A stretch of DNA of 64,000 bases. Source: Lepiota brunneoincarnata. Lineage: Eukaryota; Basidiomycota; Agaricomycetes; Agaricales; Agaricaceae. The translations under genes were made by a program, and so were the position numbers. The stretch spans positions 2,232,001 to 2,296,000 of the forward strand of contig JAEBUN010000005.1 in the NCBI GenBank assembly GCA_023014365.1, in the 5' to 3' direction. Of the stretch, positions 33,201-43,826 are shown piece by piece. The number at the start of each line of letters is the position of its first letter. Within the stretch, counting starts at the first letter, position 1. The notes beneath the pieces are model-generated. The model saw only the letters and a list, made by a program, of their open reading frames with translations. It did not search any database and had not been told where the DNA came from.

Positions 33201-34007
33201 GAAGGCGACGGACAAACGGAACGCACCAACCAGACCCTCGAACAATACCTTCGGGTCTATTGTAACTACCAACAGGACAATTGGTCCGAATTACTACCCC
33301 TAGCTGAGTTTGCTTACAACAACGCTCCTAGTGCCACCACCGGTATCTCCCCATTCTTCGCTAATAAAGGATACCATCCGAACATCACAGTTCATCCTGA
33401 ACGCGATCTTGCCTCCGCCCGGGCCCGCCATTTTGCTGTTGATCTCGACGACCTACATACCACCCTGAAGTCCGAAATAGCGCTAGCCCAGCAACGTTAT
33501 CAGACCTCCGCCGACGCCCGCCGACTCCCCGCCCCAGACTTCAAGGTTGGACAAAAGGTATTCGTGAAAGCCCAATTCTTCCGCACCACCCGTCCCTCCA
33601 AAAAACTCTCCGAAAAGTACCTTGGGCCTTATGAGATCATTGCACAAGCAGGTACTCACTCCCTTACACTCCGACTTCCCGACTCCATGCGTGGAGTACA
33701 CCCAGTCTTCCATGTTTCCATGCTCGAACCAGCCACACCTAACACCATACCCGCCCGATTGGATCCGCCGCCCGCGCCGGTTTCCATTGACGGTGAACCA
33801 GAATACGAGATTGCCTGCATCGTCGACTCTAAGATCGATCGGCGCCGCGCGTGCAAGCTCCTCTATAAAGTCATCTGGTTAGGTTACGAAGACACTGAAG
33901 AAGAGTCCTCGTGGTTGCCAGCCACCAAGCTTGAACATGCTATAGATCTCGTAGAGGCGTTTCATTCCTCTTACCCTGCAAAGCCTGGTCCTCTTCACTC
34001 ACTTTGA
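30201..34007 (+). pseudogene. Gypsy-1 pol: protease-RT-RNase H-integrase-chromodomain, one stop
   Basis: The -1 frame is open from the gag end to TGA at 34007 except for a TGA at 32349-32351 (RF*PGRLG, formerly CGA). Motifs in order: protease LVDSGSTHCF near 30450; reverse transcriptase FVKKKDGSLR and intact YLDD at 31593-31604; RNase H ETDASDYALAAI; integrase zinc finger HDHVLAGH...CKSCVTC; integrase catalytic residues in SMDF, SDCGSEF and GDGQTERTNQ; then a C-terminal chromodomain (YEIACIVDSK...YKVIWLGY...SSWLP) that would steer integration to marked chromatin. Every catalytic residue seen is intact, making it the best-preserved gypsy pol here. Confidence 0.92.
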
Positions 34008-34076
34008 GTTACTGACCACACATCACACCAAGAAACAACCATGTATTAAACAAACCCAAAAAACAACCCCGTACAA

Positions 34077-35162
34077 CTACCTATCGGTGTCGTCTCCAGA
34101 GAGCCCAGGCGACCCATTCACTTCTTCCATCAAATCCTGCACCTCCTCCTCCGAAGCGGGCCCGACACTCCCCTCCGAACCCTCCGTCTCCGAAAAATTT
34201 CCACTCGACCAATTTCCGTCCACCTGAGCCTCCCAACGCCGTAGTTGCTCGTAGCAGCCAGCAAGCGACCCCATCTTGTCGACCTTTTCCCCCAACCGAG
34301 CGATGGACCGCTCAATTCGCACCTCCAGGATGTAGATTTTCTTGACGGTCTCCTGGTGCCTTTCTTCGATGAGCCGTTTCAACTCTACAAGGTCCATCAA
34401 TTGGCATCCATCATAATACAGGATTCCTTACTCACCTTCGAATTGCTGGCCCGACAAACCACCGGCCCCGCTCGGCTCCGTCTCCTCTTGACCCCCGCAC
34501 CGTTTTTTCATTTTGCTGCACCGATGGCAACTCCTGGTGTTACTAAGAAACTATCAGTATGTAGTCCGGAAATCCTCCAAAATGACTTACCCGCCGGCCA
34601 CCTCACATGGGACCCCGTCTCGCTGGCACCTCCAGCAGGGATTCTCGCCCCCAAATATGTGCGCATTGCCCCGTCGCGGGGCCGCCCTCGCCTTTGCCTT
34701 CCCCTTACCCTTACCCCCTGAATCCCCGGAGTCCTCCTCCCCCTCTTCCTCCTTGTCCCTCGCCTCATCCCTATCCGTATATTCGGAATCCGACTCCTCC
34801 GTATCTACTTGCATCGGGTCTTCCGACAGACGGCTCGACGAGGCCCCTGTGGTCGTCGCAACGAGTCGGGCCCGAATCGCCCAACGCTCTGCCTCGGCGG
34901 TTTCCTCTTGCTGCCTCCTGATCTCCTCCGCATATCGCTCCTTCGCGCGCTCTTCTGCTTGTCGCTGGCGCAGCTCTATGAGCCGCCGTCGCTCCTCCTC
35001 TTGGCGCTCTATTGCCAGCCGCCGCTCCTCCTCCTCTCGCCGTTCCTCTTCTTCTAGCCTCTCGATTTCGAGCCGCTCTCGTTCCTCTCGCTCCGCCTTC
35101 TCTCTCAGTAATCGCGCCTTGCGCTCCGTAGCGGTCGGTTGACGGGATGGTTGTCTGCTCAT
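34077..35162 (-). CDS. Antisense spliced gene in Gypsy-1: coiled coil plus six-Cys (Zn2Cys6-like) protein, about 325 aa
   Basis: Three minus-strand exons, 35162-34591, 34533-34436 and 34384-34077, join in frame through GT-AG introns of 57 nt (GTAAGT...CAG) and 51 nt (GTGAGT...TAG) to give 978 nt with no internal stop. The protein starts MSRQPSRQPTATERKARLL and has a long Glu/Arg coiled coil (about residues 10-110), an acidic stretch, then CWRCQRDGVPC joined across intron 1 to CHRCSKMKKRC. The spacing is C-x2-C-x6-C-x6-C-x2-C-x6-C, the Gal4-type Zn(II)2Cys6 pattern. A second helix (LKRLIEERHQET...) and an acidic Ser/Glu C-tail follow. This plan resembles a transcription regulator, but function is inference; it could also be a structural RNA- or DNA-binding protein. 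It runs opposite to pol, between pol and the 3' LTR. A decayed copy with the same exons is at 55200-56232. Confidence 0.7.
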
Positions 35163-35285
35163 GGGGGTAGGAGGTCAAGTTGTATCCTCTCAAATTCGAA
35201 TCAGTTCACCTTTTTTTTTTATACCCTCGTGGAATTTTCCGGTGGGCCCCGGTCTAGACCGCCTTGGGCCTCGAGGCTCGGCCCT

Positions 35286-35298
35286 AAAGGGGGGGCAC
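35286..35298 (+). promoter_or_regulatory. Gypsy-1 polypurine tract
   Basis: AAAGGGGGGGCAC abuts the 3' LTR and would prime plus-strand DNA synthesis. Confidence 0.8.
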
Positions 35299-35959
35299 TG
35301 TCATATCCACACCAAACCTAGAGCTTAACCATTAGGCTTCGGCTTCTCGACTCCACGTGTGCTCCACACGACAACCCTATGCCCTCCGACTCGGCCCCGA
35401 CTGGCTCCGACCGCAACCCTTTGCCCCGATCACGCGACCTACCTCTACACGTGCCATGATCACCTGACCCTCGGTGCTCCCATTGTCCAGTTCTCCATTC
35501 TCCGTCCGTAATCAGAATACGTTACCAGTCTCCATACCTGTACCGGTCTCCATTCCATTCGAAATTATTCGTAATCCGCTTGTAACCATATGGGTCTCCG
35601 CTTTGCTCCGCATGTAGTCAGTACGAGTCATAATTCGTCGAGCTAGTAGTATATATACCGTAGGCACTTGGCTTGTACTCCTCAGTCTGATAATCGAATC
35701 GAGCAGCGGACCAGTCCCCTGTTCCCTATCCTCCTCTCTCTCTGCCTCGCTCCGCTTCGGCCCTGACTTCCTGAAATACGGACTCGGACAGTAGGAGGGC
35801 ACAGCACATAAGCTGAGGCCGCAAGTCCACTCTCCGCCCGAAGTACTCCGCCTCGGTCCCGCCGTCTACGTACTGACGTCGTCCCGTCCCCCGGTTACCT
35901 TATACCAAGGATACCACCCCAACCCTCCGCTTCGGTTCCGACCCGCACCGGCTCTAACA
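35299..35959 (+). repeat. Gypsy-1 3' LTR, 661 bp
   Basis: Same length and ends as the 5' LTR. About 13 differences from it are visible, and each is a C/T or G/A change at a CpG. Confidence 0.95.
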
Positions 35960-36565
35960 AGTTGGCCAAATGTCTGTGAGGTAAAGTTTGCTCTGGAATG
36001 ACTCAAGAAAAAGCATGTGAGTGCAAACATCTAACACATGGGGGACTTGAAACTGTGCCAAGGTTGCTTGATGATACACCGCAGTATACCGCCCATTTTC
36101 CTCAGACCCTATGTACATCCACATACTGGGTGGTAATGGGTTTTGTGTATTGATATTATTAACAAAGTCACTTCTAACTGTTTTTGAGTACGTCTTTTGC
36201 TTCAGAGTAATATATTCTTGTGGTCATATCTATCCAGCCATTCACCACATGATTGTCAATGCAACATCATGCTATGCAGTTGTAATCTCCGTCCATACCA
36301 GTAGTCATCTCAGCTGTAGTTGCTGGCTTCAATTTTCAACACACAGTCTTGGCTAGAAAAGATTTGTGATCCTGAACATAGCACAGGTATAAAATCTGCC
36401 GGATACAAGTGCTGCCAGAGTCCAAGGCATTGATTTCACATTCATTGCTCTACATCCTATTTCTGGCTACATATACTTCACTCTTGTGGCTTTGGCATTT
36501 ATCCACGTCCCTGTAGCCCTTTTATACTGCATTGCTTTGACTAATGAGGCTTTACCCTTGTTAGG
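35960..36565 (+). other. Non-repetitive stretch upstream of the integrase-core gene
   Basis: It is AT-rich, without long reading frames and without match to the other families here. It may hold the promoter or 5' exons of the downstream gene, and I cannot identify either with confidence. Confidence 0.4.
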
Positions 36566-38181
36566 ATGGTGAATGCGAAGGGGGTGAACAGCTGGGGTGA
36601 GAAGAACTGTACATATATTCATTGACTCATTGGGCTTTCATTTGTTGTTGCTCATTATTATGTATTAGATCCTCCAGACAATAAGCTTGAAGATTTTCTA
36701 CGTAAGCTCTCCACCAAGAAGCTCACTGTGGATGAAAAGCTTGTTTGGATCCAGCAGAAGTTTGATCTTATCATTGGGTAAGTGACTCATCTTGTCTTAG
36801 CATTTATCCAGTTCTGACAGTCTTGTGTCATAGTCAATCACACTTCTTTAAACTCCAGAAGCGCTTTCATATTTGGACAGTCCGGAAACCTGACATCTCA
36901 CCAGCTGAGGCCAAGGCAGCAGTATTAGCACAAATCCAAGAGGATGCAAATGAACTACAGGGCCCACTATTCATCAAGGAGGTACTTCAGGAACAGATGA
37001 TATTTGTTCCACGGTAAGCTCAAGCCGATTTGAATAGGCTTTGGTGATTAGCTGATCTAATCCTGCTGACAGCGATAAGATTGTTGAGTTAATGAAGCAC
37101 CATGCACCTGAGGGATTTGATCACCATCATCTGGGTGGAAAGCGCCAAATTGTGCGACAGCCCCTCACCTCAGTTGGTCCCTTTCGGGAGGTCTGTGCTG
37201 ATAGTCACAATAAGCTCAACCACCAGGCTCTTACAATGGGAAATCTATCAATTCCTATCTACGGATACCGGGATAAGTGGTCTGGTACTATTCTTGATCT
37301 CCGTGTGGTCCCAAACTCGCGACAGGCTGCTGGAACTGGCCATGTTTATCTTGATCTCATCCAAAAGTGGAATGGTTGGTCTTAAATGATTTTCATTGTC
37401 GGAATGTATTGCTCATCATACTTGTGTCCATTAGGCATTCCAATCCAATTGACAACAGATTGTGGATCGGAAATAGGGTGGGAAACAACTATTCAGTCAG
37501 TCTTCCGGTGAGTACAGATGGTCATTTTTCAGTTGCTCTTTCTGACTGTATTGTTTTGAAGGGAGTTCTATGCACCTGGCATTGATATGGACACTTTCCC
37601 ACCATCAGTTGCACTCCCGAGTGTTTGTAACACAATCATCAAAGGTATATGGAAACATTTCTTGGATAAGTGTGGATTGAATTTGAAGGATGAGATTTTG
37701 CAGGGAAAATTTGAGCACCATTTCCATCAACAGGTTCAGGAGCATCAGTACATTGATGTGTGATCTGCTGATTTGACAGAAGCTGATGCTTGCAGTGGTA
37801 TTTAGCAATCTCTTCTACTGGATTTTTGTGCTGCTCATTCAGAATGAATTAGACAAGTTCACCAGATGGTGGAATAACCACCTCGTCTGTAGACAGGACC
37901 TCAAGATGATGCCATCAGGCCATATGCCTATTGACGCTCTTGAGAACCCATCATTGTTCAACAGTATTTCAAGCTTAGTTACAGTTCCAGAAGCCACACA
38001 AGTTGAGATGTGTAGTGTTTTATCCGAGGCAGTTGGGCCATGTGAAGCACATCTCTCATGGTATAGCAACAAGTTTAGCCTTGCAGCAACAGAAATCTAC
38101 AAAGCACTCGGTTCACCTCCACTATCTATCACAATGGCATGGGAGGTGTTCACTGATATGGCAACAGCCATGGGTTTCTGA
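36566..38181 (+). CDS. Integrase-core (rve/DDE-type) protein gene, seven exons, about 422 aa
   Basis: Exons inferred from GT-AG and frame: 36566-36596, 36669-36777, 36834-37013, 37073-37374, 37435-37507, 37562-37733 and 37780-38181; introns are 46-72 nt and the 1269 nt have no stop. The core shows VCADSHNKLNH, IYGYRDKWSG, IPIQLTTDCGSEIGW, FYAPGIDMDTFPP and ELDKFTRWWNNH...MPSGHMP. I associate these motifs with an integrase-core family found in many agaricomycete genomes, which is recognition from memory. Two catalytic-type Asp are present (37200-37202 and 37458-37460). The third acidic residue, expected in an NT-I-E-G-W context, is Lys (37641-37643). Exon 1 and the exon 6/7 junction (donor GTTCAG) are the least certain. 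The open spliced frame among decayed repeats suggests a host or recently active gene. Confidence 0.65.
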
Positions 38182-38281
38182 TGCTCCCTCACTTTCTTAC
38201 TTACTAGATAGTCTCACCTCAAGAGTAGTTGCTCAATACATGTGTTGGAAGTACCCTACTTGTGCAAGTTAACATTCAGAG
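38182..38281. other. Short spacer between integrase-core gene and gypsy remnant
   Basis: It is the 3' flank of the integrase-core gene; no feature seen. Confidence 0.4.
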
Positions 38282-38459
38282 CTGGGATGAGGTATTGATC
38301 CCGACTCAGTGGTTGTGATGAGTGACGTGACGTGTCAAGTGGTCATGCGTGAAAAATCAACCATGGACTTCTCATGCACCACACCCTGGGTTCTCTTTCA
38401 ACATCTCTTCAGTGCCATCTGGCAACTTATATCTAGTTTTCAGTCCTCTGATAGGTACA

Positions 38460-38810
38460 TCATCTACATATGTATGGCATTGTGTATTCTGGTATCTCAC
38501 TGGCTAGGATCACTGTTACATCCTCATGAAATATAGGCACTGAGTTGGTCCATCCTATGGGTAGTGTCACTAAGTGTAGTGCTCCAAAAGGTGTCTGGAA
38601 CATTGTTAAGTCCCAAGATGACTCTGCTAATAATTGCTCATCATATCCAATATACAGATCCAGGATGCCTCCACAAGCCCTGCCTGTGAAGTGTATTGCC
38701 AAATCTTCCATCGCTGGTGGCAGCCCTGAATGTGCTATTGTCACTCTGTTCAGCAGTTCCAAGCTGTGTACCAGTCTCAAGCTCTTTCCATCTTTCTTCA
38801 CCAGAACCAC
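38460..38810 (-). pseudogene. Gypsy-2 reverse transcriptase N-terminal fragment
   Basis: VLVKKDGKSLRLVHSLELLN, GILDLYIGYD and FQTPFGALHLVTLPIGWTNSV correspond to RT palm motifs 1-4 of a Ty3/gypsy enzyme. The catalytic Asp-Asp block is not reached before the frame ends. It is a fragment without activity. Confidence 0.75.
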
Positions 38811-39552
38811 CTGGATCTATAGGATGAGTTTGATGGCTCATATACACCAGCACTAATCTTTCTTTTTATAATGGCACAGACTTCATCATAGATCGCTGGT
38901 GGAATCAGAATGGGCTTCTCAACCCAAGGAGTATGTTCTACCATTGGTATCTCAATTGGCAGGAAGAAATCCTCCCTAAAACATCCCCTCTCCTCATCTG
39001 TCTATGTGAATGCTTTCTCTTGAAGCATCATGATGTGATGCATCAGCTTTCTTTCTTCTGGCCACAAGAAATCCCCTGAATGGGCCTTATCCAGCTTAAT
39101 CTTACACTCCTCAGTATATCTGCCTGTTGGGGCAAACTCTGGAGGATGCATGCTAAGCTTAGGCATTCCTGCTAGCAGGTCCCCTTTTATTTCTCATTTT
39201 ATCCTGAATTTCTCTGGTAAATCACCCAACACTGGCCTCACTTTTAAGGCAACTGGTTTATATTTCTTCCTAGCCAGGCATTGTACCATATCTTCATCAT
39301 CTTCTTCAGTTTCAAAGACAGTTATTCCCTAATCCTCAGTATCCTGTGCATTGGCAATGTGCTCTAGGCACAAGAATGCCATCACTTTATCTTCTTGTGG
39401 ACAGTCCTTATCATGTATGACTCAGTCAATGAACATTAGCTGTAGCTCAGCCTCTGAGAAGCTTCCTTTTGCTAAGCTTAGTGTTTGTGCAATGACAGGG
39501 CCCTTCTCATCATCATAGTCTATTATACAAGCCACCTCTCCTTGTCCCTTAG

Positions 39553-40032
39553 TCAATTCATTGAGGTTTCTTGAAAATTTTGACTGTTTTCTCTAAGCTT
39601 AGGAGGATTACACTCTCCCCAAGCATAAGTTGGTAACACAGCCCTTTCTCTGGTATTTGGGTCCATAATAACCAAGGTTTGCTCACCACTGGCACTATTC
39701 CTAACTTTGCTAGCCATCATTACATCAAATGGTTGTCCCAGCAGTACTCGATACATGGGGTTGTGAACTATATGAACTTGCAAATAGATTGTGACTCCCC
39801 CACAGGTAAAGCCTACATTCTTTGCCAATCCACAAGTCTTTTTAACCTGCCCATTCACACTCTGCAAATTAATCCTAGTGTCTGGGTCCCAAGAGACTTG
39901 ATATGCAATCGCTGCTTCCTGACTCATGGATATGATCTGTGACCCACTATCTAGCAAGGCCTCTTCCTGCTGAATCCCATTTATCAGAGTTAGAACTACT
40001 CTCAATAGTTCACATCCTTTAGCAATAAACAC
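39553..40032 (-). pseudogene. Gypsy-2 aspartic protease region
   Basis: The 159-residue frame has the retroviral-type protease motif ALLDSGSQIISM near residue 27, followed by the beta-rich segment up to VLLGQPFDVM. DSG is the catalytic triad of retropepsins, which cut Gag-Pol. Neighbouring frames on both sides belong to the same element but are out of frame. The family assignment is by motif and layout. Confidence 0.7.
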
Positions 40033-40286
40033 TTGCCATCCCCTGTCTCTTCTGGGAAGTGACTACAAGTACTGCATGATTGGATCCTGAGCTTCCCAGG
40101 CTTGGGTTGCCAAGCCTTCTTGGAGCACTGTATCATACTTCCAAGGGCCATCTGCCAACTCCATTATCATGACCTGTACTAGCCTATGTACTATTAATTT
40201 CCATATCTTCTGTATTATTGTCCATGGGCCCAACTCCTGCTATTAAGCTTTGATTTGTGGGTACCTGTTTTCTCATAATTTGCTCT

Positions 40287-42441
40287 CTATAGGCATTCCT
40301 GTATACATATTAGTGATAATGCCAGGAGTTCCCCATATGATACTGAGGCTTCTCGCTTCAATACCCAACTAAGTACTTCCTCAACATCTACATTCTTCTC
40401 TATAGGGGCCTGGTGTTTATATGCAGGCTTCTTCTTGGATGGTTCCATCCTTCTGACAGGCAGCAGTGGTACCTTGATGACAGGGCACAATGGTTTCACA
40501 TTTCTATATGGTAGTTCCCCTACTGCTGCACACATTGGTTTCTCCATTGTCTGCTCTATTTCCTCATTTTCTGATTCTTCTGATCGCTCGGAATCCAACA
40601 CATCCTCAGGAGTCTGTCCTCTGGCAAAGGCAACCTTCTTCTTCAGAGTCAGCTCCTTCCTCAAACCCTTTAGAAACCTGACTCCAAGTTCCAAGTCTTT
40701 GTGCCACTTCTGGTGTCCAAACACTGGCTTGCCAAGGGTGTACCATCCATTAAACCACCAAGCTTAGCCTGTATCTGGGCCAATTGCTTGGCCAAAGACT
40801 GTATCTCAACACATCATCCTTTCTGGTCATAAGCTTAACTTTTGAGGCACTCCCAGCATGGGTGGCCACTGTCTCCAACATTTCCATGTGCTGCTTCAGA
40901 CAGCGGATTTCTTCTTCTGCTGGTGACCTTTGGTTTTCTGACCTCGGGAATGCTTTCTGTGTAAACACTGCTGGTGCTGGTATTTGCAGTAACTCAGGCT
41001 CAACCTCCAGCAGTTCTGGTATCTGGATGAAGAGTTGCCCCTTTGTCACATAGTACTTCACCACTTTCTCTTTAATAGGCCCTTCTCCTTGAGGGATACT
41101 TGAGCTGTCTCCCATATATATTTTGTTCCCTTCAACTCTAATTTGGCCAGCTTGTTTATCTGCCTCCATGTCTGGGCAGAATAACCAGCTATGCCCTAAT
41201 AAACAGCAGTAGAAACACTTGCAATTGGAAAGCGACCCTGCCAGCCCACTTCAGGTATTCCTCTGCATGTGATTATAGCTGGCATGGTTATGTCCATCCT
41301 TTGCCGTAACTCTCTAAGTATGATTTTAAAGTATGCCCCTGTATATTCATGAGGTCCTTAAGCTCAGCAAGGCTGCCTGCCATCTGCAACACTTCATCCT
41401 GGAATTTCTGCTTTAAGCTTTGCAGCTCTCACTTCACTATAGGGTCATAGGTCCCTGTTCCAGGCATCGCAAGTGGATGGCTCATCAATGCCAAGTTCAC
41501 CAGCCTTGAATCCTGATGAAGGGATCACATAAGTGTTTTGCCAATTGAAATTTTGATGGCTTTATCCATGACGATCCTCCAATCATAGGGGTCCTCTTTG
41601 TGCAAATCCTTCACAGTCAGTGCCGACCCATCGCTTGCAGTTCTATGTGCTCCAGTGATTGCTAATCTCATGTTGAGTACATGCTGGAACACTGAGTCCA
41701 GTGTGCTCATAAATAACTTGACTAGCTCTCAGTTTAAGACTACTGCCAGTGACTTCAGACACTTCTCTGCTTTGAGAATGAATTGCCTTTTGAAGTCCAG
41801 CACTTTGTGCTCCTCATTCATCACAATGCCTCTACTTTCTGTGCAGAGTTCCCTCAAGCATTGTACTGAGCCCTGCTCAGCTGCCACAGTTGATACTCTT
41901 TCTTTAGTCTCTCTACAAAGCCTGTCCAGCTTCCTGCTAGGAATTCCATGAAACTCATCCACTCTTCACAGATATCCTGGTCCACATATGACACTGCCCA
42001 ATTTATCCTTTCTGCCTCATCCATCATCTTCATTATTGTGAAGAGCCATCCAAGCATCCAGAGATAATTTCTCAATGTCTGTGGTTTTGATGCATCCCAT
42101 CTGGGAGCATTATTGCTAAAGGGAATTGGCATATGCTCATGTCCCATTTTACTAGCTGTAGTCATCATAGATGGTGTAGTTTGGTTTGTCTGTACAGTCA
42201 GAGTTGGCTGTGATATCTGTGGTACCATAGAGGTACCAGGAGGGTTTGTATGAAATGAGTTTTGGTTTGGTAATGCTAAGCTTAGCATAGGAATGGTCTG
42301 ACCATCCTGGTTTTCAGTGTGTGGAATATGTGCTATGTTGCAAGCTGAGGCTGGAAGCCTTATAGTAAATCTGGGAGCAGTAGAAATTGGTGGTATGGCT
42401 TCTCTTGATACTGCAACTGCTGAACTGCTTGCTGTGTTCAC
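40287..42441 (-). pseudogene. Gypsy-2 gag region in several broken frames
   Basis: The first frame starts MNTASSSAVAVSREAIPP at 42441 and contains the capsid-like RWDASKPQTLRNYLWML and INWAVSYVDQDICEEW. Later pieces lie at 41710-41525, 41169-40750 and 40724-40287. This is consistent with a gag interrupted by stops and indels. I could not place a zinc knuckle with confidence. Confidence 0.6.
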
Positions 42442-43438
42442 AGCTATAGAACTAGTAGGATCTTTTCACTTTTGAGAGGTACTAGCAGTGATGAGGCCTT
42501 CAGAACCTTCTGGATGATTTGAATTCCAAGTAGTTCTTTGTTTTGGGGGGTTGACCTTCCTGAGACTGCTCTCAAAGGATATTTTGGGTGACTTTACAGT
42601 CTTTGCTTGATCCTTTTTCTGCTTTGCAGGTGAAAGGTGGGCCAGTGTTCAAGTCTTTTGGTGTTTGTCTTTCGAAATTCAACTGAAAACCCCCCTTGTG
42701 GTGGGCTCCAGATGAAAAGGAAGAAACATTTGTGGGTTTTAATATAGATAAAGGGCTTGTTTTCACTAAGCTTAGCCAAAATTTGATAAGCTTAAGTTAA
42801 TACAAGTAGTATGAGATAGATAATGAACAGTTTTGTCTTTTAGGGTGTTCTGGGGGTGTGTTCTGACAGTGAAATTAAAGAGAGTAGTGTTTTTAGAGGT
42901 TAATGAACAGCTGTGGAAGTTATCTTAGCCATACAGTGCAACAGTAAAAGGACAATCCCTGTCAATTCAAAGTGCAGGGTCTCTAGTCTCTGGTCTCTGG
43001 TCTCTGTTCTCTGTTCTCTGTCTCTGTCTCTGTTTCTAGCACTCTGGAACTCTAAACTCTGGACTCTGTTCTCTGTCTCTGTCTCTGAGTTGGTCAACTA
43101 CCAAAGAAATCACACTTAATGATGCACACTAAATAGTCCTCTGAAACTGTTCTTGATCATGGCTCACAGACTTGAGTGGAAGTGGGGGTGAAACCTCTTG
43201 TTTCTCCACGCACAAACATGACCATATTTATATTGTTTAGATACATACAAGAGATAGTAATTATGAAATAGAAAACAATAAGCTTAATTGTTACAGGTAC
43301 TGCAGAATATTTTGGAAGGTCCAGCAGCATTTCTACCTTGCCCTGGGTTATGGGTTTTTCTCTGATTGACAAATGGCAATCCAGCCAGACATGTTCTGTA
43401 CTTGTCTGCATTATTCTGCATCCATGTGAGCACATTAA
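42442..43438 (-). other. Gypsy-2 leader or LTR region with CT-rich repeat
   Basis: No protein is visible. It probably holds the 5' leader and possibly the LTR of Gypsy-2, but I could not fix LTR ends. It includes two more CTAAGCTTAG-related sites and ends at the Copia-2 target duplication ATTAA. Confidence 0.4.
42976..43091 (+). repeat. CT-rich simple repeat (CTCTGT/GTCTCTG units)
   Basis: Two clusters of imperfect TCTCTGG and TCTCTGT repeats are separated by about 40 bp of less regular sequence. Confidence 0.85.
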
Positions 43439-43764
43439 TGTCAGATTTACACAAGCTTACAAACACATTGCCCTCCCATTTTCAGGCCCGGTAGAGTATA
43501 TGGACCTGCTGTTTTCCCTTATGCATTTGCAATTCTCATGCCATCTGTTTGGCACTTGTTTGTTCACTGTTAGTTAGTATACTTATGATACTAAGTAGAG
43601 TCCACTCTCCTCAGTACTCGAACATATGTCGAGTGACTGAGGTGAGCCTTCACATCATTTATGCCTTACGCCCATGCTTATCAGACATAGATACATATTC
43701 TGACAGATTAGCTAATATACAGTACTCGAACATACATTGAGTGACTGAGATACATATTCTGACA
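43439..43764 (+). repeat. Copia-2 5' LTR, 326 bp with 59-bp terminal extension
   Basis: The first 267 bp (43439-43705) match the 3' LTR end to end (TGTCAGATTT...TTCTGACA). A further 59 bp (43706-43764) repeat a rearranged piece of the LTR end and again finish GATACATATTCTGACA next to the primer-binding site. Confidence 0.88.
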
Positions 43765-43779
43765 GGTTATGGGCCCCGG
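43765..43779 (+). promoter_or_regulatory. Copia-2 primer-binding site (initiator tRNA-Met half type)
   Basis: GGTTATGGGCCCCGG, identical to the Copia-1 site although the LTRs are unrelated. Confidence 0.75.
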
Positions 43780-43826
43780 AAGTTGCTAAACCTACAAGCA
43801 TACTGGAAATCACAAATTAGCCAAAA

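Larger units (their letters stand above)
28084..35959 (+). mobile_element. Gypsy-1: complete chromodomain Ty3/gypsy retrotransposon
   Basis: It has two 661-bp LTRs, gag, a pol in the -1 frame (protease, RT, RNase H, integrase, chromodomain), a long 3' non-pol region with an antisense spliced gene, and a polypurine tract. The integrase-last order marks Ty3/gypsy and the terminal chromodomain marks a chromovirus of the MAGGY/Tf1/sushi kind. Left flank AGACG and right flank AGTTG do not match, so no target duplication is visible. LTR divergence is about 2 percent, essentially all at CpG. Two other copies of the family lie in the window. Confidence 0.95.
38282..42441 (-). mobile_element. Gypsy-2: decayed Ty3/gypsy element, gag to reverse transcriptase
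   Basis: This is a minus-strand element of a family different from Gypsy-1. Gag-like segments occupy about 42441-40287, protease lies near 39900 and the start of reverse transcriptase is at 38810-38460. Several stops and frameshifts separate the pieces. It is truncated around 38282, before the catalytic YxDD, and RNase H, integrase and 3' LTR are missing. The palindrome CTAAGCTTAG recurs through it. Confidence 0.75.

Noticed and set aside
34587..35142. Plus-strand Ser/Arg-rich frame opposite the antisense gene
   Set aside because: Mirror of the Glu/Arg coiled-coil codons; it lacks a pol-like motif and its layout is not preserved in copy 3.
42976..43091. CT-rich repeat as a possible CRISPR or satellite array
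   Set aside because: Units are short, imperfect and without spacers; an ordinary simple repeat.
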